A stretch of DNA of 64,000 nucleotides, from NCBI GenBank assembly GCA_037013685.1, contig CM072888.1, positions 13,954,216-14,018,215 on the forward strand, in the 5' to 3' direction. The notes under the pieces are model-generated. The model worked only from the letters and a program-made list of their open reading frames with translations, searched no databases and was not told the DNA's origin. The position numbers and the translations under genes are program-made. Below are positions 24,139 through 50,356 of the stretch, in pieces. Source of the stretch: Acridotheres tristis (lineage: Eukaryota; Chordata; Aves; Passeriformes; Sturnidae). Every line of letters begins with the position of its first letter. The first letter of the stretch is position 1.

Positions 24139-27100
24139 GTCAAGATTGTCAGCTTTTATTTTTCCATACTTCTGAATGTGAAACTTTGATTTTTTTTTTA
24201 TTTGGCAACAGAACTGGAGGGCAATGTAGATAAACAGATACTTTTTCATTTGTACCAAATCAACTCCCACAGCCATGCAAGCATATAGAATATGCAAGAA
24301 TCTGGTAAATATATGTAGTTATTTAGCAGATCTGGGGACTTAAGTTTAATTTTTAAGAATAATACTGAAAGATCTCTTTTGTAAAAATACATGACTGCCA
24401 AAGCATTGGATGCAATCTCTGTTGCACCTTTACTCTTTCTAAGGGAAGAGACAATTTGCAGTTTTTGACAGGTGTAATTAAAAGCTTTGTTTTAAAATTT
24501 AAACATGTTCTATAGAAACTCCATTTTCAGTGATATGCCTTTCCTTCCACCCATTCCAGGTGGATTATTTTGGTACCAGTCAATGACTCTTGGTCAGTGG
24601 CTGGGAGCTGGCATCTCTCACACAGCTTCTCTGCCTTACTGAGATGTCCAAATGGTGTGCATGTGAATGCCTGTAAAGCAGAGGGGTGGGAAGGACACCC
24701 CAGTGACCTGTCAGCTCTGTTAAGATGTTTTGTAGGAATGACCTCTTTTGACCTCCTATCTGAAATCTGGAGCTGGGCTCTGTGGAACTCACAGGAGCAC
24801 ATCAGAGCTCTTCTAACTGCTCCCTGCTTGCCAGATCCTCAGCATCAATACTGCCCATGGCAGTTCCCCTCACAGCATTTCCATTTCTGGGTTACTGAGG
24901 GAGACATGGTTATTTTCTGCTGTCCTGTAACATGCTGCAATGACTGGGTCAGGATAAGGGCTCTGGAAAGGGTCCAGAGCAAGAGAGGGCTTTGTTCAGC
25001 TGGTAACTCTTGTTCACTGCCCTTCACCACTAAACTGGATCCCATCCACATCTTTTCCAAAAGTGCATTGCATTCTATGGCCTTTTTGTAATGGGCCTGC
25101 CATCCAAAACAGGATGTAAAGGGATTAGGGCATGGGGTGTTTCAGACAGGCCTCTGGCAGCTGGATCTGGGCTGGATGAGAGGAGCCAGAAGCATTGAAT
25201 CTAAAATTTAAAGAGGCTGTCAGAGTAGCCAGACCTTTGCACCAGAATGTGGAAAAGCTTAAAATTGAATATCCTGTGTAACAGAGCAGCCAGTAGTGCC
25301 CCTCCCCATCAGTTCTGCCCTCTTTTCACCCCTGCCTCACTTCCTGCTCCGTGCTCAACAACTGCTGAGGCTGAAGCTGGTTGATGGTGTGTGAAGAGCA
25401 CGAAGACACAACCTGAGGAAGCATTAATTGCAGCAGAGCACTGGGACAGTAAAAGCCACCCCCAAAGGACAGCCTGCTCCAAAGTGGATGCAATGTGTGC
25501 AGCACATGTGTCACTGGGCTGTAATTTGGGGGGACTGGGAGGATGTGTTCCTTCTGAGGCCATGGCAGTGTAGACATGGGAACACCCACTGTGACACCTG
25601 CCTGGTCAGCCAGAAAGATGAGAATGGAGCATCTGCCTTGTGGAGACAGTCTAGGCTGGGAGATGGAATTGTCTTGTTTTTATGCAAGGAAGGTTGGGTT
25701 TTGCTCTTTGTTTTTTTACCATATCCAGTTAAATATAGCTTTTTAATTAAGGATAAGCCAGTGTTTCTACCACAAACTCATAAAGAAACCCACTAAATTA
25801 TTTGTTGGGTTTTATAAACAGGCAGTCTCTTGAGAAGAAAGGTCTAGGACTAAATTAGCAAGAATGCTGCAGGTCAGGTTTGAAGTACTGCATGGTGACA
25901 GAATTGTTTGGGAAGATTTGCCTGGAATTATCTTTCTGCTTATCTGAGTTACCCTGCTGAAATCATTCAGATTATTTAAGTGAAAAGTGTCTTTCCCCAG
26001 TCAAGAATTTTCTTGAATAGTGAGCAATAGTGATTAAAGCAGGGCTGACTTATTACTAAACCTTTAAGTGAAATACTGCTATCCAGAATTTTTACTGTGT
26101 AAAAATCTCTTCACAACATCGAACTTTAAAAACTGTTCCTAAATAAGCATAGACAACTTGCTTGCGTGAAATTTGTGATTTCTTTTTCATTAAGTGATGC
26201 ATTTTATCTTCCATATGTCAATCCAATCAGGTAGGGGTGGGGTTTTTTTCAGCTATAAATCAGGAGTTTGATTTTATGATGTTTTTATGCCAGTTCTTAC
26301 AGTTCATCTGTTTGCCATTGAAAAAAGGGGTTTTTTTAGGCACAAAGATTATTTTAACAAGGAGGGCAGCCAAAGATAGTCAACCATTTTAACATAATAC
26401 TAATTTCTATGCAGTGCACATATCTAGGTAGTTAGTTTTTAAAAAAACTCTCATGACAGCTATTGGAGCACAGAACTTAGCTTGATCCGACTAAAACCTG
26501 AGCAAAATCCTATTTATTCATTCTGACAGAATATTTGCATTTTGTAGGTATGTAGGAAGGTTTAATTAACATTATATCAAGATTTTTATTTCCTCTGTTC
26601 CACAATTCTCACTTCTCTTTCTCAAAAGAAGCATGGCAGACATATCCAAAAGATACTTTCAAAGGATCTCTGGACCTAAGAAATGTCTGATAGTCCATGG
26701 GACACTTAGAGTTGTGAGCCTCATGAGTTTTCATGCTACAGATGTTGAGAAGGCCCTGGTCAAAGTATGCTTCCATTAGCTTTGGGTTCTTCAGTATTTT
26801 TGATTTCTCGTGGTTGGACACCGTATGTCCAGAGTCTGGGTTAAAATATCCTTATTTTATCCTCATCCTTATTTTCTGTGTGATTGAGAAGTTCGTGCCT
26901 TCTCTTCAGCCTATATCTTATCTTCTGTGTCTTTCTCAGGAAATTCATTTAAGGTTAAAGTAATACAAGAGTTGAGAGACATAATCTAACAGATTTTGTT
27001 AAAATCAGCCCACTGAAATTATTGTCAAAATATACAGAAGAGAAACGAAGTTTAGAAGTCTGTTTGAAGATGTAATATCAGTACCTTTAATTCAGTTTGT

Positions 27101-29379
27101 AATTATGTAGAAAACACAACAAAACAAATACCAAAACCCCCAAATCCAAAGCAGAACATATCCTTATACATACACAAAGTACTTAAGAACTCCCAACACT
27201 TTGAAGACCCTGCATTTGAAGTACTATTTTAAAAAGTTGGCAAGACTATGCCTTTTTCAGCAGTGTGTTATACTGTTCAATAGTTTTTCATTCCTGACTT
27301 AGAAACTGATTATGCATCCACTGAGCATAAAACTTAAAAAGTAGTGAGCAAAGCCCAATCAACATTTTTATAGAAAAGCACAGGATTCACTGCCAAAGTG
27401 TTGTAGTTCTGTGAATCTGTGCAAGTGTCCTGGCTTGCTTAGATTGACTCCCTCTGTGGCCCAGGCAGATTTTAAAGTTTAAAAATCTTCACTTTCACTT
27501 GAAATGCTTCCTGGAATACACAGTAAGTAATGCTTTTAGCTCCTCAGCACGTAACAATAAGTCCAAATACAATTTGAAAAACTAAGAACCTTTTAAAATT
27601 TCAGAAGCTCCTTGCAAGAATTAAAACAACAAGGAGATCATGAGTGGGATGATGGAGGTCTGTGCTCCCTGTAGGGAAACAGAGTGCCCTGTGTCCCTTG
27701 GGAATGTGGCTGCACTGCCAGACTTTGGGTACTCGTTGGTGATCTGAATCTTCCTATGCAAGCTTTTCCTTCTCAAATTTAGGCTCACTTAGTCCCTACC
27801 TGTAGACCAAAATTCTCAGCTGTGGCATCATCTTCAGGTCCCCTCCCATGTGCCCACATTATTAAAGTTGGAGGTGATGGTGACGAGATGTTGTGATTTA
27901 TTAAATGGTCAGATTGAGTCTTAGCTGATGGTGCCAGTTAAGGTAGCACATAGGAAACATCCAGATCCTGAACACTCCTCCTGACACTCTCCACCCAGAG
28001 TGCATTCAGACAGGGACATAAAAAATCTGATGCCATTTACCTGCACCAAAAGCTCAGTTTGCCCAGAGTGTTCACCCGTTTCCCAAGTGGTGCATATACA
28101 AATGTACGGATACAAAAAAGCAGTGCAGTTGTACATTTCTGCATAAAGTACAGTACTTCACTATACAAAATTTCCAATTTTTCTGTTGTTCAAATTTATG
28201 AAGAATCTTGTTTTATGCCAAACCCATTTGTATGGCCATGTGTTGATTTTTCAAGGCAGGCTTATAAAAAGTTACTAGATTGCACGATCACCTTGTCTGT
28301 CATGCAGGTAGCTTGGAAAGGAAGGTAAGTGGGAAAAGTATCATCCAATATGAGTATAATTTATGAGAATGATGTAAGAATATTTTAGGAAATCAGCATT
28401 CTTTAGATGGTGCTGAAAGGATTCCGTATTCTGTTGACATTTTGAGAATCTTTCAAGTGAAGTGCAAAATATAAAATAGAGTGGATCTGTGAAAACCTTA
28501 ATGTTGAGCCCTTTGCCTCATTGTGAAGCAAGTGGTTGTCTATGGGAGCTCTGACAATGCTATTCAATCTTCTTAGTGTATGTTTTTTAATGTGTGTTCC
28601 ATTGCTGTTAAAGAGGTGTTAAATTACTTTGAAGGAAACTTTCTAATTACCTAGCCTAAAACAAGTCCAGTCAGAATGTTAAAAATACTCTATATTCTCC
28701 TAAACGTTCTGAGCAGTTTCCAAAAATCCCACTGACTGTGTGTGTTCCTGTCTTCTACCTGCATCTTAAAAAAAAAAAACCAACAAAAAAAACACTTCTA
28801 GCATTTGCAATTACAGTTAGAGAGATCACCTATTTGAAGACTAAGCCTGTCAGTTCAGTTGTCTTAATGAAAGAATAGTTCTATACTTCCACTATATCTC
28901 TTTTTTAACAGCACTGAAATAAAACATATGAATGTTGTCTTCACTATTTCATTATTTTCATTTATTTATTGAAATAACTGCACTGACTTGTGTTGCCTGA
29001 TGTTTGTATAAATGGTAAAGTAAGTCGTGCTAACTGTTTCATTAGGAGGATTCACTCCCTGTCTCTTTAGACTATCATCCTATAAATGCTTATATAATTT
29101 ACTTGGCATATATGTGTAGCAGGTTTTCAATTAAATGAATATTGATGGAAATATTACCCTAGGTTATAAAATAATCAGAGATTGGTTTAGTTCCGTTTTG
29201 TGGAACACCAGATGCTTTATTGTGACTTAACTATTAAACATGTGTGCAGCTACTTTCAGTGCACGTAGTTCCCAGTTTTTATGTGTAAAATAAAATGCAT
29301 ATTAATGTGTGATATCTGTATGAAATTTGCAGGTACTAAGAAAAAGTGCAATGGTTAATGGTATGTCTTTATTTTGTAG

Positions 29380-42739
<13,360 letters not shown>

Positions 42740-42791
42740 TATTTTCTGTTCAGATGAGCTTCATGTTTTTGACTTTCCTCTTCTCCACAAG
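42740..42791 (+). CDS. SLC10A7: SLC10A7 coding exon d (52 nt)
   Basis: The exon completes the Ile codon split from the previous exon and encodes FSVQMSFMFLTFLFSTR with the last Arg codon split (phase 2). This is a transmembrane helix continuing the LIIIVFI segment. The acceptor is CTTTTTCAG and the donor is GTAATT at 42792, weaker than the other donors of this gene because positions +5/+6 read TT in place of GT. The human counterpart, as remembered, is FSIQLSFMLLTFIFSTR, so all differences are between hydrophobic residues. Confidence 0.95.
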
Positions 42792-44317
42792 GTAATTGAA
42801 TGTGCTGAATCACAACCTTTGAATATTTCTTTTGTGCAGTATCTTTGGTTTGGGTGACAAAGTTGATACAAATGTGTAAAGGCAGATTTGTGAATAGGGG
42901 TGACCTCATTTTGGTATTTCATATTGTCCTTCCTGCATTTTCTCTGTTAGAGTTTCATAGGCTAAGAGAGCGGGACCTGAATTCTGTCCTTTCTTGTGTG
43001 TTAATTACAGAGTTGTTAAATCTCAATCAATCACTGCTCTACCTCATCCACTGAAAAAAATGGATTTGCACAGATGTCACTGAAGGTATAATTTGCCCTG
43101 CAGACATGCTGATGACATATGAGAGAGAGAACTCAGTTTGACTTTTTACATCTCAAGATACATTTGCTGGGCTGGCAATTCACTCCTCTCTGTATATGTC
43201 AAATTTGCTACATTTTTATGGTGATTCTTAAAGACGGTTGTCCTGAACTAATGTTTGGTAGAGATTTTTTTTTTTTTCTTTTTTAAAAATATCAATGAGG
43301 AAGGACAGTTGTACATTCACTTCTCAAAACCTAGTACTGAGAGAATGGTGTTAGCCAGTGACTCAGGGCATCACTGGTGCTGTCTGGAATAGCCACAGTT
43401 GTCCTTTCACTTAGGCTTACTGGAGTATTTGTTGTAGCAGCACTCTGCTGAAAGGGGAGTGCCACAATACAGCAGACTCCAGGCATATGCTTTGTATAAA
43501 TTATCCAATATCCATCAGGGAGAATCACAAAGAAGGGTACAGTGTCTTAGAGCTACTTAGGCGTTTTTTAGTGACACAAGAAAATTTCTCTGTGACAAGA
43601 TCATATCCTGGCCTTAAAAGGCATTTTTAAATAACTTTGGAACTGCTAGACCTAACCTGGGGAGAAGATATTCCCAACTGTGGAATCTAAAATGCCTTAA
43701 GCAGTAACCAACTCAGTATGGTGAATATTTAGAATCCCATAGAATTACTCCTAATTTGGACCAAAGGATGATCCACTGGCCAGTCATATCTCTCTCTCTA
43801 TATATATGTCATTTTTCCTCCCCTCCTGGCCTTAGTCCCAGTGTTTAAACCCTTAGATGTAGTTTATCTCTGAAGTGGAAGCTAACTCCTTAGTGTAGAC
43901 TCAATATATTGTCCAAACTGAGCATTTTGCAACTGTTCCATACTAGAAGAAGAAATCATAGGTCATTCTCTCTTCTTTTGTGGAGGTAAGTGGACCCTGC
44001 TGTGATCTTTTTGCATGTTTGACAAAATGAACTTGGCTGGAATAAAGTTGTGTCCTATACAGCATGTCTTCAAAATTCCAGTCTTGCACATGGGAGTGTA
44101 TTCATTAGAGAGTTTGCCACAACAGAGAAACAATTATGCTAAAGAAAAATAAAATCAAACACTACTGTTCGTTTATGAGTGGAATTATTTCTATCACTAG
44201 ACTGATCCAAGTGATGTGAACGTGTGTATGAATCTTCAAAGTATAATTTTTGATAGATGCTGTTTTAAGAAGGTTTTTTTGCTATCAGAGGTTATTAAAA
44301 AATCTTTTGTTTTGTAG
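42792..44317 (+). other. SLC10A7: SLC10A7 intron (1.5 kb)
   Basis: This is a phase-2 intron with donor GTAATT and acceptor CTTTTGTTTTGTAG. It contains a T-rich tract near 43266-43285 and a short CT/TA run at about 43793-43808. No gene or recognised repeat is visible. Confidence 0.88.
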
Positions 44318-44391
44318 GAATAACTCCACTTTCACACCAGCAGACACAGTGGCTATCGTTTTCTGTTCCACACATAAATCCCTCACCCTGG
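44318..44391 (+). CDS. SLC10A7: SLC10A7 coding exon e (74 nt)
   Basis: The exon completes Arg and encodes [19 protein letters not shown] followed by KSLTL and the first base of Gly (phase 1). It carries the conserved STHKSLTLG segment. By comparison with the bile acid/sodium symporter fold, this should lie where a helix is broken near the substrate and ion site; that placement is inference. The acceptor is TTTGTAG at 44311-44317 and the donor is GTAAGT at 44392. One substitution relative to the remembered human sequence is NNST for NNSG. Confidence 0.97.
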
Positions 44392-45654
44392 GTAAGTCAG
44401 GAGATAAACTTGTGAGCAAAACAACAGTAGCAACCGTGCCTTGCTGTGTTGAAAAAAAAATTGGTTTAGTTGCTGTTTTTTCTGCTTAAATCGTTTTGGG
44501 TTAAGTGTGACAAGTATTGCTATCAGTATGATACTAATAGTAGGATAATATTCTTGCACAGATGAAATTAATGCTTCCTACAGGGCAGAGGACACAATCT
44601 GCTCAGCTGAGATTTTAGTGGTTGTAGAGTAAGACCACCTGATTTGTGGAAAGCTGTATTTTTCTTTCCGTTCTTATTCTGTCCTGTTGCCTTATCTAAT
44701 GCTGAAAAAATTTCACATTTGTTTCTGAAGAGATTGGAAGGTTTATCTGCCCAGTTTGACAGTAAAATCTTGCATCTAAAATCTGGGATGTACAAGTGAA
44801 AATCAAAGGATATAGTTTATTCAGAAATCACAAATAGACAATATTCTTTTGCTTAACATGAACGAAATGTATGTGTTGAAGTCTGCAGATAGTTTGGATA
44901 GCTTTATTTCTTGGAATTAATTTATCAAAACATCATAGAGGTACTTGTCACTTATGACCCCACAGTGATAATAGAACATTCTGGTGGATATTCACAAAAT
45001 ATTGTTAAATCAGAAATGTTTACAGACACTAGCTACTGGTTTGTCCATTGTGTTCAGTCAGGGACACAACTGGACTGTTTTCAGATTATCAAAACAGATA
45101 TTGGTAAAGCATATATGATTGAATATTTGACTTTTTACAAGTGTGTATCTGTGAAAGAGGAACAGGAGCACAGCTAATGTCAATAACAAAGGTAAGAACT
45201 CAGCCTGAAACAGGGGAAGAGCAAGTTGGGACTTAGATGTTTTTCATGTGGTTTCATAGAGCGAAACTCACCTCAGGGCTCTTTGCTTCAGCCAGGCCTG
45301 TGCTGAGCTGTTAGCAAGTGCCTTTGGAAGTCTGTGGGAAGTGGAGGAGTGCCTGGATGACAAGGAAAAGTCAAACAAAATATCTCTTTTTACAGTGGAA
45401 ATGTAAGGGGATGGGGATGAGGAATTAGAGATCAGTGAATTCTGACTTCATTTTGTAGAAAAACTACTGAACTAAGTCATTAAATAAATTATTTTAACAG
45501 TGTAGGAAGAGCAAGGAAATGAGTAACAGCCCCATAACTTTGTCAAATACATAGCATACTAAACTAACCTACCTTCCTTTCACACAGGGTCCTAGGGGTT
45601 GCAGAGAAGTAGTAAAAATTGTGTGGCTTGAGAGTGTTATGGTTTTTGATATTT

Positions 45655-46106
45655 GCACAATGTTTTGGGCTCCACAGTTTAAAAGTTATGTGGACTAACT
45701 GGAAAGAGATCAGAGGAGAGTGCCATGAATGATCATAGACCTCAAAAACATGACCCCAGAGGTAGAATGGAGCAGTCGGGATTGTTGAGAGAAGATAACT
45801 GAAATACTGCAGTGATCTTCAAATGCATAAAAGGTTGATGCAAAGAAGGAAGAAAGTAACTCTGTCACAGTGGACTTTGTAAAGGGAAGGACTTTGTTAC
45901 AGTGATGATGATTTAAGCTAACAATCAGGGGAAGCTGTCTAGTGTAAAACAGTTCAGCTTTGGAATATGTTGCCTATTGATGTCTTCAGTCTCCTATCAT
46001 GGTAGACAAGCCTCAGATGGGAATTAAATAGCTGGAGTTGATCCTGCCTTGGAGCAGAACATAGATTAAATGACACTGGTCTTTTCCAGACAAAAGTTCT
46101 ATGAAA
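45655..46106 (+). mobile_element. CR1 LINE, 3' portion, old copy
   Basis: About 450 bases follow the CR1 3' region in order: GTTTTGGGCTCCACAG, then GGAAAGAGATCAGAGGAGAG, then CTTCAAATGCATAAAAGGTT, then GCTTTGGAATATGTTGCC, and finally GATCCTGCCTTGGAGCAG with a CTGGTCTTTTCCAGACAAA and TTCTATGAAAC tail. Many substitutions and small gaps point to an old insertion of the kind shared by all birds or more widely. It is 5'-truncated, as is usual for CR1. No reading frame survives. Confidence 0.85.
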
Positions 46107-49100
46107 CTTGGCTAATAAATGAGCTTGTATGCTGGACAGTTACACTTGTATTTGTAGATACAACTGCACACATAAGTCATAAAACACTGCTGTGCTGCTG
46201 TTTGGAGATATGTATGAACTTAGGGCACAACTGTGATACTACAGAAGAAAAGCTGGAGAAGCTGATTTTGTTTAACAGCACAAATGTGCAAGTTTCCCCT
46301 TCTCTCCTCAGAATAGTTTTATATATGCTCTGTTGAATATTTCTGCCAGCTTGCCATGACCCAAAGAAAATAAGCACAAAACCTTTTAAAATATTTAAGT
46401 CCTAAAGGGGCTTGCCATCACCCCCCAAAAAATGAGGACTGTTTCTTTTACTGACTCTACCAAGCATCCTTATGCAGCCTGTCTTGACCTGTCTCTGTGC
46501 ACACAGCTGAGTCAGTTCACTTTTCTTCTGCTACTACACTCTCAATTTTTTATTTTTTTTTTCTTTAGAGGAACTTAGTTTGAGGTTCCTAGATTCCTTG
46601 ACCTTTTGGCTCACATTTTCCCAATTCCAAGTTACTGCTGCTTGTATTAGCATAGCCTCATGAGCCAGTTTTTGTATTCTTCAGTTTTCTTTGCCCAAGT
46701 ACACCAGCAAAAATACTTTGGGCACCTTGACTTCAAGAACTCCTGCAGCTTCTCCTCAGCCATAAATACCTTTTTTCCCTACTCCAGATATCCCATGTCT
46801 AAGTGTGCAGGTTGAAATGAAACAGGTACATAGTGGAACATGGTACTGTGGGGCTGTTTCTCACCTATGCACTGTTCTGTCAGCTTTGGGGCAGACTGCT
46901 TTGCAATCATCTTGGGAAAGGGATGGGCAAATGCTCCTTTTGCCAATCCCCTGGGAGCCTGTCCTTGGTGTGCTTGAAGTACCTGCTGCTCCATGGGTGT
47001 CCAGGTGTGCCTGCTGTGTATCAGATTCCAGCTGGACGAGTTTGAGACCACTGATATTTTATTATTTTTGGTGTTAGTACCAGTTCCATATAACGTAGAG
47101 CTGTATAAAAACAAATCTGTATGAAAATAAGGAGTACTGGGTTTTACAAAGCCAGGGTGTGATGAGGCATGGCCCTGAGCTTATGATGTAAACAGATAGG
47201 TTAACCAGAGCAGGCAGCATTTTTCCTTCACTGAAGGTGGGAGCTGAGTAGATCTAATTCATTTTTAAGGAGTAGCTGTTTCTGAATGACACTTAAATCT
47301 GTCCCTGTCGCCCCTGGTCTTAGCAGAAGCAAGACAAACACAGACATTTTGGCCCTTACTCTTTTGCTGTTCTGGCACATTTCTGCTTGTCCGTAGGTGT
47401 TTATTATAAACCATGCAACGAGAGATCTTCTTCTTGCTTATGGTGGAGAGAGCTTTTCCTTTTCCCTCTGTCACTGCAATGCCTGAAAGCACAAACATGG
47501 CTCATACTCTCATTTCACATCTGTTGTGGAGCTCTGCTTTGTTTGTCTTCAAGATTTCAGTGGTAGTGTATAAATGACCCCCCAACACTTGTTCTTTCAC
47601 TTTGAAACTGATTTCTCTCAGCTTGGCAGGTGAAACTCCAAATAGGTATGTCTGGCCCATTCCCTGGGGAGCTGAGAATGGCACCAACTAAAGTGGGAGA
47701 AGAGCTGACAGCTTTAAAGCTTTAGAAGTGGTAATAGGAGAGGCATGAGAAGACTTTTGTAAGTCACTTTCTCCCACACCATATTATGAAACCAACTAAT
47801 TCCCATGCAGTGCATGCTCATGAGGCCAACTGCCACTTCCACTGTTGCATCCATGAATAAGTGCTTGCTCTGCACGGAGATGAGTGCTGTTCCCATCTGC
47901 TGGGTTTTATTTTGTAGACAGAACAGTTGACACACTTTTTTGTCTCAAAGATCAGAGTGCAGGGCGTGTTTGTGTAAGGACAAATTACACAGGGTGGGTG
48001 CCTTTGTGCTCCTTAGTTGGGAGCACCAGTCAGTACCTCTGCAAAGAGGTGGGTGCTTCAGCAGGGTTTTGAATACAGGGCATCACACATGCAGAAAAAC
48101 CAATGTTTATTTGCATTTCACCTAATGACTGAAGCAGGATATAAACTTGCAAGGAAGCCAAGATAAATATAGTATCCACAATGGCCTCTGGCATTTTCAC
48201 CCCCAGGTTGTTCCCTTTCTCTCCTTCTCCCTGCTCACATATATGCACAGTACATGTGAGCACACACATATGCAGACATTTGATGCATGGCTTTTATTAG
48301 TGCATTTGCCATTGATTGATTAGTACTTAGTATTAGTACTTCTTCTATTGATTGATTGCAGATGAAGTGACTATTTGACCTTTAATTATGAGCCTTGCTA
48401 TTGAAAATGACATTGAGCTATGGCTTCACATAATCCATCTGGAAAGCCCGACGTGATGCCATTCCCTGGAGTTCATTCAGTGAGAAGAGAAGAGGCCTCA
48501 AGGAAGTGCAAAGCTATCACTGTGGCTCATTTTAAAAAATACTGCAGTTGTTGCTTGCACTTACACAAAAGTTGCAGCCAAATACAGAACGTTATCTTAT
48601 TTTTTTCAGAGCGTAAATTGCTAGCTGCGAGTTACTACTCTAAAAGGAAAATTCAGGATTGTCAAAATATATATATTTGCTTTAATTCTTGATATTTATT
48701 GTGTAGAATTATTTTCTCAGCAAAAATCAAAGTAATGTTACCTATTAGGGCAAATATTAATACTGGAGTTATGATGAACAGCAGATTGGTAAAACAAAAC
48801 AGCAAAAATAGCCCTACCTAATAATAAGGTCAGGGTATTGTTTGTGATGGAGGATGTATTTTTCCTCATTTGGATTTAGCAGTGTAGCAGTTCTCTCACC
48901 ATGAAGCCCTTCAAGTAATACAATCAAAGTTTCTAGCCTACCAAATACTTTCAGGCAAGAATGGAGTTCATTCTAGAGATAAAAGCCAAAACACCAACTT
49001 TCTTTTGTCTTTTTTTAATTTAATTCAATTTTATTTTTTAAATACTCACCTTGCCTGTATTTGAACGATTCTTAAAAGCCTGATGTAATGCACAAGTAGA

Positions 49101-50339
49101 TTCAGAGGGGAATATCTGCAAGGGGATGATCCAGGCTATGGATTAATCAGCCTGTGCCATCCCCCGAGCTCCCCAGCTGCACAGAGGGACAGAGGGCATC
49201 ATGCTCACAAATAGCTCCAATCTGCTCCCAGATATCTACAGTTTTCTATTCTGCTTTCAAGAGTTACCACCTTGTAAGATTTTTGAGGATAAATAATATA
49301 TTGAAATGCTGTAGTAATCTATTGTAGACTCTCTTTATTGTATGGTGATAGTCACCTTTCTCCTTTAAATAGAAAAATGCTAAAATGTTCTAACTTGTGC
49401 TAAAATAAAGGGTTGATGGTTTTTAAAAGGAGGCATCTCTTAATCATTCTCTAATAGAAAAGTAAGATGGCAAAATCACATGTGTTGCCCTAAGCAGGTA
49501 TTCAGGCTATTTCCTGGTATTTTTGGAGTGTAGTGGTTTTTCTCTGCTTCTGGCAGAGAACTTTCCTCTAAGGCAGTTATTCATCAAGTTCTCTGCCTTT
49601 CACAGAAAGATATAGAAAATAATACTGGTTAATTGCTCTCTGAAAGTTTTCGAGAGTAAGACTTTTGATGCTGTTTTTTACCTTCAGAATTTTCCCATGA
49701 GTGTGGGACAGGAGATGTTACTACAACCTGTCATACTTCTTGGTGTTGGTAGTGCTTGAAGTTGCATTTGTATCTTTTACAGGCTTTTAGTCTCATTCCT
49801 TCCCTGGGTGTCTGATAGGGTGGTGTAAGTAAAAATGTCTAGAGCTGTGGGTTCTGTCCCTCGGGGAGAAAGGAAGCTGATGGGAGGAAAATGCTGCAGA
49901 GAATGAATGTCTTCTAAAGGCTGTGTCTGGACCCTTCACTGCTGCCCAGAGAGTTAGGAACTCTCCCATTTCTGCTTCTGAGATCCCTCAGGAATGGGCT
50001 TAGTGACTGCTAGAACCTTTTTAAAGTTTTGATACAGTGATTCTTTGGGCTAAAATGAAATCTTTTTCTCATCACTTCAGTCTTCGCCCAGCATTTGCTT
50101 GGAAGGAACAGCAGGTTATTGTCTGGGCTTTTTCCTCAGCTCTGTGATTCTCCTCTCTGTCTCTGGAGAACAAGAACCAAGGGGTTTGTATTACATGAGA
50201 TTACAGTGGGGAGAACAGAAGCATCTTGATCTACTGCACTTTTCTCATGTTAGCATCTTTCTTTTGTAGGCAGCTGGGTCACACTTCCTAGCTTGGCAGT
50301 CTTCTAGAGCCAACATTTGGTTATTTAGTTCTTCTCCTT

Positions 50340-50356
50340 CCCCCCCTCCCCTCCCC
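50340..50356 (-). other. C-rich tract, possible minus-strand G-quadruplex
   Basis: C runs of 7, 4 and 4 bases are separated by single T. The 7-base run can supply two tracts. Confidence 0.5.

Larger units (their letters stand above)
18498..29379 (+). other. SLC10A7: SLC10A7 intron (10.9 kb)
   Basis: The donor is GTAAGT and the acceptor region is a T-rich stretch ending in TAG at 29377-29379. Contents that can be supported are: A15 at 19688-19702, an AT-rich conserved-looking block at about 21060-21560, a four-run G-quadruplex motif at 22708-22727, a conserved-looking block at about 22560-22960, a degraded antisense CR1-like stretch at about 23290-23800, A17 at 24122-24138, a GC-richer zone at about 24540-25620 with no recognised gene, and a cryptic exon candidate at 28260-28324. 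No other gene is visible. Confidence 0.85.

Noticed and set aside
24570..25091. Longest open frame of the window on + (173 codons)
   Set aside because: It starts at a non-ATG codon, has no recognisable domain, overlaps open frames on the other strand and lies in a GC-richer intron zone.
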